Position numbers and translations under genes: made by a program. A DNA stretch of 12,607 nucleotides from assembly GCA_050946255.1 (NCBI GenBank), contig JBMNUL010000075.1, positions 1 to 12,607 of the forward strand. The letters are read 5' to 3'. The number at the start of each line of letters is the position of its first letter. Position 1 is the first letter of the stretch. The stretch is from JBMNUL01 sp050946255. Its GTDB lineage: Bacteria > Actinomycetota > Coriobacteriia > Coriobacteriales > CADBOM01. Positions 7,508 through 12,607 of this stretch are shown in pieces. The notes under the pieces were generated by a model, which had not been told where the DNA came from, made no database searches, and was given only the letters and a program-made list of their open reading frames with translations.

Positions 7508-7536
7508 CCGGGCAAGGTTCCTTCCAGCCTGCCCGG
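7508..7536 (-). promoter_or_regulatory. Stem-loop in the GRE-2 mRNA leader
   Basis: Bases 7508-7516 pair with 7528-7536 to form a GC-rich 9-bp stem (CCGGGCA/TGCCCGG plus a wobble and one more pair). The 11-nt loop reads CTGGAAGGAAC on the minus strand. It ends about 15 nt before the ribosome site and lacks a T-tract, so it is not a terminator. It may affect mRNA stability or translation; the purine-rich loop resembles a decoy Shine-Dalgarno. Confidence 0.5.
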
Positions 7537-7556
7537 GCGTCAAATGAATCGGTTCA

Positions 7557-7565
7557 AGTGTATCA
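7557..7565 (-). promoter_or_regulatory. Candidate extended -10 promoter of GRE-2
   Basis: On the minus strand TGATACACT fits a TGn-extended -10 (TACACT at 7557-7562). No good -35 hexamer lies at 16-18 bp. Transcription would start near 7550 and place the 7508-7536 stem-loop in the leader. Confidence 0.4.
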
Positions 7566-7598
7566 CGATTAAAGTCTTATGGATGTAAATTTTGCGGT

Positions 7599-7625
7599 CG
7601 CACAAATCTTTAGTTTAGTTGTAAG
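7599..7625 (-). promoter_or_regulatory. CTTACAA-N15-GTGCG motif upstream of GRE-2
   Basis: CTTACAA (7619-7625) and GTGCG (7599-7603) on the minus strand are spaced 15 bp apart, against 14 bp for the equivalent blocks upstream of GRE-1 (4833-4858). An AGCT lies just upstream, as at GRE-1 and GRE-3. The intervening bases are not conserved and the motif lies farther from the start codon (119 nt), so common origin is uncertain. Confidence 0.3.
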
Positions 7626-7655
7626 GTTTAGCTATTCTCACCTTAAGAAAAATTT

Positions 7656-7667
7656 GGGAAAATTCCC
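7656..7667. promoter_or_regulatory. GGGAA-AA-TTCCC dyad upstream of GRE-2
   Basis: A perfect 5-bp inverted repeat with a 2-bp centre in an A/T-rich stretch, about 180 bp before the GRE-2 start. It could be a regulator site, but short dyads of this kind arise easily by chance. Confidence 0.25.
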
Positions 7668-7731
7668 CTTTTCCACGGGTTTTGCATTATCTCGCAAAGC
7701 CGAAGTGCATCCAGACCGGTTTTTCAGGCTC

Positions 7732-7780
7732 AAAAAATACAACCGGACCGCGAGCAGATTGCACAACTCGCGGCCCGGTT
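7732..7780 (-). terminator. Intrinsic terminator downstream of GRE-3
   Basis: Bases 7741-7754 pair with 7767-7780 in a 14-bp stem with a single G-U wobble and a 12-nt loop. On the minus strand it is followed by GTA and then six T residues (7732-7737). It begins 36 nt after the GRE-3 stop codon. Confidence 0.88.
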
Positions 7781-7816
7781 TGTCAACCAATCACGGGATG
7801 TAGAAGTCTATTTCTG

Positions 7817-10249
7817 CTAGACCTCCTCCATCTCCGTTCTCTTGATGAGGTCGTCCTTGGCCTCCTCGGAGATCTCAACGAAGTACGCGGAGAACCCTGC
7901 GATGCGCACGACGAGGTCCTCGTAGTTCTCGGGATGCACGCGCGCATCCTTCATCGTCTTGGTGGAGACGACGTTGAGCTGCATCTCCATGCCGCCCATG
8001 TCGACCATGTAGGTCTTCATGAGCTCGATGAGCTTCCACTTGGAGTTCTCGTTGCTGATGGCGCTGGGGCTGAACTTCATGTTCAGGAGCGTGCCGTTGG
8101 AGAACTCGGTGTAGTCGAGCTTGGACACAGAGGAGAGAACGCCGGTGGGTCCGTTGGTATCGCGGGCCTGCACGCCGGAGATTCCATCTGCGAACGGATC
8201 GCCAGTATAGCGTCCGTCGGGTCCTGCGAAGCTCATGCCGCCGAACACGACGTGCGTGGTCACCGGGTAAGCACCCGCATGGAACGTCCCGTTGTAGGAC
8301 TCCTTTCCGTTGAACGCATCTGCGAACACCTGGATGCCCCAGGCTCCGAGCTCGTCCACGTAATCGTCGCCGTTGCCGAAGTGCGGCACCTCGTTGACGA
8401 TTGCCGAGTGGACCTTCTCGCCCAGCTCGCCTTCCCAGTTCGACATCATCGCGTCGTAGAACTCGCGGGTCGTGAACTTCTTGGTGTCCTCGTCGAAGCA
8501 GAGGTACTTGATTGCCGCAAGTCCGTCGGCCACATTGCCGAGTCCAACTGCCGCCATTCCGACGTTGGTGTACTTGGCGCCCTTGTTCATGACGTCTCGT
8601 CCGGACTCCATGCATCCCTCGATGCCGGCGGAGGCGATCAGCACGGGCTGGTTCCAGCGCATGATGTACTGGTAGCTGCTCGTGTTGTCGATATGCCAGT
8701 TCGCAAAAAACTCGACCTGTTTGCGATATGCGGTCTTGACCTCCTCGAAGCTCTCCATCTCATAGAGATAGCCAGTGGGAAGCCCCGTCTGAGGCACATC
8801 CTTGGCAAATGCCGTGGGGCAATACCCGTTGTTGATGGCGTGCAGGAGCGCGTTCGGAATCATGAAGTACGACTCGGATCCGTCGCCTCCGCACTGAGAC
8901 CATTCCATACCGCACCCGGAAGGCTCCACGCAACCTACCATTGCGTAGTTGCGGGCATCCTCGAGCGACAGCCCCCTCTTCTGCAATGCGGGGATGATGG
9001 CCTCATCCGACTCGAACGAGGGAACTCCACCGCAACGCCTCGTGGACTCCACGGCGGCCTCCCAGAGCTCGTCCGGGGTGTTCTTGTGAACTCGGAGTGC
9101 GATTGGCGGAGAATGCAGGGCCAGGCGCGACGCTGCCTGGAGCACCATGTAGGTGATGTCGTTGGAGGCATCTTGCCCGCGGTGGTCGACGCCGCCGACG
9201 GTGGTCAGCTGACCAGAGGTGTATCCGGGGTTGGCACGGGTAGCGCCATGGCTCCAGGGCTTGTTGGCCTCGGCGAGCTTCAGGATCAGGAAGTCGATGA
9301 TCTCCTGCCCCTGCTCGGGAGTGACCTTGCCCTCCTCCAGGTCCTTCTTGTAATAGGGATAGAGGTACTGGTCGATACGGCCAACGCTCGTGCCATGGAG
9401 CTGAGCGTCGAGGGTGACCAGCATCTGATAGAACACGACGCACTGGGCGGCCTCGTAGAAGTCACGCGCCGGGTACCTTGGCACCCATGCCATCGTCCTG
9501 GAGATGAGCTCGAGCTCCTCCTTGCGCTTCGGGTCCTCGCAAGCTGCCGCCTTCTCCGCTGCCAAATCGCTGTAGCGCTGGGCCAGCGTTATAGCACCCT
9601 CGAGGGTCTCGGCAATTCCACGATAGAAGTTGTACTTGTCGATGCGGTCGCCGATGCCCTCCTTCGCGAGCTGGTGCATCTTGTCGACAGCCTCGTCGTG
9701 AATCGACTGCAGACCGCGGTCCAAGATCTTCTGATGGGGCACCACGAAGTGCCCGACCGGGGACTCCGAGGGGTTAACGTGTGCACTCCACGTCGCCACC
9801 ATGTTGTCGGCATGCGGAATGTAATCGCTCGGCATGTAGGCGCCGACTGTGGCAGAGCTGCACCTGCCAATCCAGTAGTCGATCGTGCTGAGAACGTACT
9901 CCTTGTCCTCATCGCTCACAATGTACGGGTCGATGTCGCGGGTCTGGATCTCATCGCTCGCGAACTCATCCTTGGTCCACTGCGCAGAATTCTCTGGGAA
10001 TATCGCTGCAGCATGGAACACGGGTGTATGCGCGCCCACGAGGATCTCGTGATCGTGGATAGCGATATCGAGGTTCTCGCAAATGTACTTGTAGGCCCCC
10101 GACCTCAGTAAAATCCCGTTGAGCTGAGGATGCGACTGATAGAACTCCGTCAGCAACCTGTACCTGCTCGTGTTGAGCCTGGGCTGCGTGTGCCTGTACA
10201 AATCGCGAACGTGTTTTACCCTGTCGCTAATTGGCTTCTCAACGTACAT
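7817..10249 (-). CDS. Glycyl radical enzyme GRE-3 (Cys-x-Glu eliminase/dehydratase type), substrate unknown
   Basis: This 810-residue GRE has Cys440/Glu442 in GCVEP and Gly785 in RIAGFSAYF. The active-site loop continues SGCGMEWSQCGG, so it carries two further cysteines, at +6 (446) and +13 (453); the +6 cysteine is unique to this copy. After AINNG the usual NPMRFPGAPEP run is replaced by the shorter YCPTAFAKDVP, which accounts for its two-residue difference from GRE-2. The segment before GHF reads WSAHVNPSESPV, like GRE-4 and unlike GRE-1 and GRE-2. Glycine 169-equivalent of GHFIVGH is proline here (GHFVVPH). AAGGAGG lies 7 nt before the ATG; stop TAG. It has its own terminator and a leader region related to that of GRE-1. 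Activase not present nearby. Exact reaction unknown. Confidence 0.95.
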   Translation of the reverse strand: MYVEKPISDRVKHVRDLYRHTQPRLNTSRYRLLTEFYQSHPQLNGILLRSGAYKYICENLDIAIHDHEILVGAHTPVFHAAAIFPENSAQWTKDEFASDEIQTRDIDPYIVSDEDKEYVLSTIDYWIGRCSSATVGAYMPSDYIPHADNMVATWSAHVNPSESPVGHFVVPHQKILDRGLQSIHDEAVDKMHQLAKEGIGDRIDKYNFYRGIAETLEGAITLAQRYSDLAAEKAAACEDPKRKEELELISRTMAWVPRYPARDFYEAAQCVVFYQMLVTLDAQLHGTSVGRIDQYLYPYYKKDLEEGKVTPEQGQEIIDFLILKLAEANKPWSHGATRANPGYTSGQLTTVGGVDHRGQDASNDITYMVLQAASRLALHSPPIALRVHKNTPDELWEAAVESTRRCGGVPSFESDEAIIPALQKRGLSLEDARNYAMVGCVEPSGCGMEWSQCGGDGSESYFMIPNALLHAINNGYCPTAFAKDVPQTGLPTGYLYEMESFEEVKTAYRKQVEFFANWHIDNTSSYQYIMRWNQPVLIASAGIEGCMESGRDVMNKGAKYTNVGMAAVGLGNVADGLAAIKYLCFDEDTKKFTTREFYDAMMSNWEGELGEKVHSAIVNEVPHFGNGDDYVDELGAWGIQVFADAFNGKESYNGTFHAGAYPVTTHVVFGGMSFAGPDGRYTGDPFADGISGVQARDTNGPTGVLSSVSKLDYTEFSNGTLLNMKFSPSAISNENSKWKLIELMKTYMVDMGGMEMQLNVVSTKTMKDARVHPENYEDLVVRIAGFSAYFVEISEEAKDDLIKRTEMEEV
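8461..8513 (-). repeat. Identical 53-bp tract shared with GRE-4 (copy in GRE-3)
   Basis: These 53 bases are identical to 11248-11300 in GRE-4. They encode the KYLCFDEDTKKFTTREF region, which is different in GRE-1 and GRE-2. Adjacent sequence on both sides differs at silent and replacement sites. This fits recombination between paralogues. Confidence 0.7.
9654..9737 (-). repeat. Near-identical 84-bp tract shared with GRE-2 (copy in GRE-3)
   Basis: Partner of 6885-6968, with one mismatch in 84 positions. Just beyond its right edge the two genes diverge into the hypervariable segment before GHF. Confidence 0.75.
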
Positions 10250-10277
10250 TTTCCTACCTCCTTTTCAAATTTCGTCT

Positions 10278-10291
10278 GTCCTGTTCAGGAC
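10278..10291. promoter_or_regulatory. GTCCTG-TT-CAGGAC dyad in the GRE-3 leader
   Basis: A perfect 6-bp inverted repeat with a 2-bp centre ends 29 nt upstream of the GRE-3 ATG. The GRE-1 leader keeps only the GGACAG side of it (minus strand, near 4803-4808). It could be an operator or a small leader hairpin. Confidence 0.35.
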
Positions 10292-10299
10292 ATGGCCAC

Positions 10300-10336
10300 A
10301 GTTTTAAACGCCTTAATGTTAGCACCTTATAAGCTT
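10300..10336 (-). promoter_or_regulatory. GRE-3 promoter/leader element shared with GRE-1
   Basis: On the minus strand AAGCTTATAAGG is followed by a TAACAT -10 candidate, TTAAGGCG and TTTAAAACT, matching the ordered blocks at 4825-4863. Distance to the start codon (about 50-60 nt) is similar in both genes. No clear -35 box is present. Confidence 0.45.
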
Positions 10337-10406
10337 CAATTGTGAGAATTCGACATGGATAATATGCAAAAGTCGATAATTACAGTAAAGAATTCGGCGA
10401 TGAGCC

Positions 10407-10435
10407 AGCGAGCACAGGGCTCACCTCGCTGCGAG
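10407..10435. other. GC-rich overlapping inverted repeats upstream of GRE-3
   Basis: AGCGAG (10407-10412) and CTCGCT (10425-10430) form one inverted repeat with GAGC/GGCTC inside it; CTCGC-T-GCGAG (10425-10435) forms a second that competes for the same bases. The stretch is much more GC-rich than its surroundings. Role unknown; it precedes the putative GRE-3 promoter. Confidence 0.35.
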
Positions 10436-10525
10436 CGTCGCGCTGATCTCGAAGAACAAGCGGGCAATATGGCCCAAAAGCCAGAGGTCAAGAGCGGTCG
10501 CCTACAACAAGATTTGCTGCCAGAC

Positions 10526-10565
10526 CAAACAAGAAGAGCCGCCAGACCTCCAGGCCTGACGGCTC
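10526..10565 (-). terminator. Intrinsic terminator downstream of GRE-4
   Basis: Bases 10536-10548 pair with 10553-10565 in a 13-bp stem with two G-U wobbles and a 4-nt loop (TGGA on the minus strand). A T-rich stretch TTCTTGTTTGG follows. It begins 40 nt after the GRE-4 stop codon. Confidence 0.8.
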
Positions 10566-10604
10566 AATCCAGTTTCATATCAGCTCAAGGCAGATGCGGG
10601 GGAA

Positions 10605-12607
10605 CTAGATCTCCTCCATCTCCGTCCTCTTGATGAGGTCGTCCTTGGCCTCCTCGGAGATCTCCACGAAGTACGCGGAGAACCCTGCGATGCGCACGAC
10701 GAGGTCCTGATAGTTCTCGGGATGGACGCGCGCGTCCTTCATCGTCTTTGTGGAGACGACGTTGAGCTGCATCTCCATGCCCCTCATGTCGATCATGTAG
10801 GTCTTGATGAGGTCGGCGAGCTTCTTCTTGGAAGACTCGTTGGAAAGTGCGCTCGGGCTGAACTTCATGTTCAGGAGCGTGCCGTTGGGGAAGTCGACAG
10901 AGTTGATCTTGCCAACGGAGGCGAGAACGCCGGTGGGACCGTTGGTATCGCGGGCCTGCACACCGGAGATGCCGTCTGCGAACGGGTCGCTCGTGTAGCG
11001 GCCGTCGGGGCCGGCGAAGCTCAGCTGGCCGAAGATCACATGTGCGGTCACCGGGAAGAGTGCCGGGGTCCAAGTGCCGTTGTAGGCCTTCTTGCCATAG
11101 AACGCATCAGCGAAAACCTGCGCTCCCCAAGCTCCCAGCTCGTCCACGTAGGGGTCGCCGTTTCCGAAGTGCGGCACCTCGTTGATGATCGCGGTGTGCA
11201 CCTTCTCGCCCAGCTCGCCCTGCCAGTTGTTGATCCAGGCATCATAGAACTCGCGGGTCGTGAACTTCTTGGTGTCCTCGTCGAAGCAGAGGTACTTGAT
11301 GGCAGCGAGGCCGTCGGCCACGTTTCCGGTTCCGATGGCGGAGATGCCGCAGCCGGTGTACTTGGCGCCCTCGTTCATGACGTCGCGACCCTTCTCCATG
11401 CATCCCTCGATGCCGGCATCGGCGATCGGCACGGGCTGGTTCCAGCGCATGACGTACTGGAACTGGTCGGAGCATGCCATCTGCCACTTCGCGAAGAAGT
11501 TGACCTGCGTGACGTATGCCTGCTTGACCTCCTCGAACGACTTCATCTCATAGAGATAGCCCGTGGGAGCACCGGTCTGAGTGGGCTCGGGAGCACCCGG
11601 GAACCTCATCGGGTTGATGCCGTTGTTGATAGCCTCGACCAGAGCGTTGGGGGTCATGAAATAGGCCTCGGATCCGGTGTTTCCGCACTGGGTCCAGTCG
11701 CAGCCGGTTCCACCGGGCTCGACGCATCCGACGATCGAGTAGTTGGCGGCATCCTCAGGCGACAGACCGCGCTTCTCGAGTGCCGGCCTGATTGCGGCAT
11801 CGGATACGAAGGTGGGAACGCCGCCGACGCGCTTGACGGTCTCGATTGCGGCATCCCAGAGCTCGTCCGGGGTGTTCTCATGAATACGGCAGCTCAGAGG
11901 CGGGTCGTGCAGAACGAGGCGAGCGGAGCTCTGGAGCAGCATGTAGGTGACGACGTTGGAAGCATCGTGGCCGTACTTGTCGGTTCCGCCGATCGTGATG
12001 TTCTGACCAGAGGTGTAACCTGGGCCGGACCTCGTGGGACCATATGCCCAAGGCTTGTTCATCTCGGCGATCTTGAGCATCAGGGAATCGATGATCTCCT
12101 GAGCCTGGGCCTGGGTCAGCACACCGTCGGCCAGGTCCTTCTCGGCGTACTTGCCGAGGTACTGGTCCACACGGCCGTAGCTGGTGCCGTGGAGCTGAGC
12201 ATCGAAGGTCACGAGCATCATGTAGAAGTAGATTGACTGGGCAGCCTCGTAGAGGTCGCGCGCCGGGTACCTGGGCACCCATGCCATGTTGGCACTGATG
12301 CGCTCGAGCTCCTTCTTGCGCTGCGGGTCCTCGCACTTCGCTGCCTTCTCGGCGGCAAGGTCGCTGTAGCGCTGCGCCAAGGTGATGGCTCCATCGAGCG
12401 TGATGGAGATCGCGCGGTAGAAGTTGTACTTGTCGATGTCGTCTCCGGTGACGCCCTTCTCATCGTAGAGCGCTACCTTGCGATCGGCCTCGTCCTTGAT
12501 CGACTGCAGGCCACGGTCGAGAATCTTCTGATGGCCGGGGATGAAGTGGCCGACTGGCGAAGTCGAGGGGTTCATGTCCATCGACCAGGTGGTGATCATC
12601 GAGCCCT
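10605..12607 (-). CDS. Glycyl radical enzyme GRE-4, 5' end outside the window (partial)
   Basis: The visible part begins with Gly-Ser then MITTW and encodes about 666 residues; by alignment about 148 N-terminal residues lie beyond the right edge, so the first visible Met is internal. GCVEP is present (Cys 292 and Glu 294 counting that Met as 1) and the radical glycine is 25 residues from the C-terminus in RIAGFSAYF, so both catalytic loops are intact. It is the most divergent copy: TFVSDAAIRPAL replaces TFESDEAIVPAL, the loop after GCVEP reads GGTGCDWTQCG with an extra cysteine at +8, LSCRIHEN replaces LSLRVHKN, and NGTWTPALFPVTAH replaces NGTFHAGAYPVTTH. The +13 cysteine is kept. Parts match GRE-3 or GRE-2 nearly exactly, indicating recombination. 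Stop TAG, followed by a terminator. Substrate unknown and probably different from that of the other copies. Confidence 0.94.
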   Translation of the reverse strand, partial: GSMITTWSMDMNPSTSPVGHFIPGHQKILDRGLQSIKDEADRKVALYDEKGVTGDDIDKYNFYRAISITLDGAITLAQRYSDLAAEKAAKCEDPQRKKELERISANMAWVPRYPARDLYEAAQSIYFYMMLVTFDAQLHGTSYGRVDQYLGKYAEKDLADGVLTQAQAQEIIDSLMLKIAEMNKPWAYGPTRSGPGYTSGQNITIGGTDKYGHDASNVVTYMLLQSSARLVLHDPPLSCRIHENTPDELWDAAIETVKRVGGVPTFVSDAAIRPALEKRGLSPEDAANYSIVGCVEPGGTGCDWTQCGNTGSEAYFMTPNALVEAINNGINPMRFPGAPEPTQTGAPTGYLYEMKSFEEVKQAYVTQVNFFAKWQMACSDQFQYVMRWNQPVPIADAGIEGCMEKGRDVMNEGAKYTGCGISAIGTGNVADGLAAIKYLCFDEDTKKFTTREFYDAWINNWQGELGEKVHTAIINEVPHFGNGDPYVDELGAWGAQVFADAFYGKKAYNGTWTPALFPVTAHVIFGQLSFAGPDGRYTSDPFADGISGVQARDTNGPTGVLASVGKINSVDFPNGTLLNMKFSPSALSNESSKKKLADLIKTYMIDMRGMEMQLNVVSTKTMKDARVHPENYQDLVVRIAGFSAYFVEISEEAKDDLIKRTEMEEI
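11248..11300 (-). repeat. Identical 53-bp tract shared with GRE-3 (copy in GRE-4)
   Basis: Partner of 8461-8513, identical over the whole tract. The codons immediately upstream and downstream follow GRE-2-like (WINNW) and GRE-4-specific sequence. Confidence 0.7.

Larger units (their letters stand above)
7481..7816. other. 336-bp intergenic region between GRE-2 and GRE-3
   Basis: It holds no convincing gene. In minus-strand order it contains the GRE-3 terminator, an AT-rich stretch with inverted repeats (TTTGC/GCAAA at 7681-7698; GGGAA/TTCCC at 7656-7667), a short CTTACAA...GTGCG motif, an extended -10 promoter candidate, a leader stem-loop and the GRE-2 ribosome site. Confidence 0.7.
10250..10604. 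other. 355-bp intergenic region between GRE-3 and GRE-4
   Basis: In minus-strand order it holds the GRE-4 terminator, a GC-rich structured stretch, an AT-rich stretch with a weak TATTAT -10-like site near 10360, the element shared with GRE-1, a perfect dyad and the GRE-3 ribosome site (AAGGAGG at 10257-10263). An open frame of 92 codons on the plus strand (10355-10633) runs through the terminator into GRE-4 and is not credible as a gene. Confidence 0.65.

Noticed and set aside
7682..10111. An 809-codon open frame on the plus strand opposite GRE-3 (also long ones at 5003-6103, 10722-12236 and 1165-2106).
   Set aside because: These lie antisense to conserved GRE or oxidoreductase genes, have no family motifs, and recur in the same antisense register over the paralogues, as expected from G/C-rich third positions of the real genes.
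2348..12607. Annotation of the array as pyruvate formate-lyase.
   Set aside because: PFL has adjacent cysteines in its active site. All four copies have a single Cys followed by Val-Glu (CVEP), the eliminase/dehydratase arrangement.
1..12607. tRNA, rRNA, CRISPR, insertion-sequence or phage features.
   Set aside because: No cloverleaf, regular short repeats, transposase motifs or terminal inverted repeats were recognised on reading both strands.

Overview
The window reads almost entirely on the minus strand. It holds one flavin/iron-sulfur oxidoreductase of the 2,4-dienoyl-CoA reductase / BaiCD-BaiH ('old yellow enzyme-like') family, and upstream of it, in the same orientation, a tandem array of four paralogous glycyl radical enzymes (GREs). 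Three GREs are complete (810, 812 and 810 residues). The fourth runs off the right edge and lacks roughly its first 150 residues. No radical-SAM GRE-activating enzyme, transporter, regulator, RNA gene, mobile element or CRISPR array is visible.

Layout along the plus-strand coordinates: oxidoreductase (52-2079), GRE-1 (2348-4780), GRE-2 (5042-7480), GRE-3 (7817-10249), GRE-4 (10605-12607, partial). The genes are separated by 260-355 bp gaps, not packed as an operon. Each gap carries a hairpin terminator for the gene upstream of it in transcription order and room for a separate promoter. Each complete gene has a strong AAGGAGG-type ribosome binding site. The oxidoreductase has a good sigma-70-type promoter (TTGTTA - 17 bp - TATAAT) that begins where the GRE-1 terminator ends. 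I infer mostly monocistronic, independently regulated genes. GRE-1 and GRE-3 have recognisably homologous promoter/leader regions; GRE-2 shares only a short version of the motif.

All four GREs carry the glycyl-radical loop (RIAGFSAYF) and a GCVEP thiyl-radical loop with the Cys-x-Glu arrangement of GRE eliminases and dehydratases (choline lyase, glycerol/propanediol dehydratase, hydroxyproline dehydratase types), not the Cys-Cys pair of pyruvate formate-lyase. They differ from the well-known members at several substrate-side positions and share an extra conserved cysteine 13 residues after the active-site cysteine. I cannot assign a substrate. The segment just before the conserved GHF motif is the most divergent part of the paralogues, which suggests that they act on different, related substrates. 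A plausible but unproven scheme is that a GRE removes a leaving group or cleaves a bond to give an unsaturated product, which the flavoenzyme then reduces.

The organism must be a strict or near-strict anaerobe, because GREs are oxygen-sensitive. Bacterial Shine-Dalgarno sites, intrinsic terminators, G/C-rich third codon positions and an expanded enoate-reductase/GRE repertoire fit a gut-type anaerobe such as an Eggerthellales/Coriobacteriia member, or else a Clostridia relative. This placement is an inference of low confidence.
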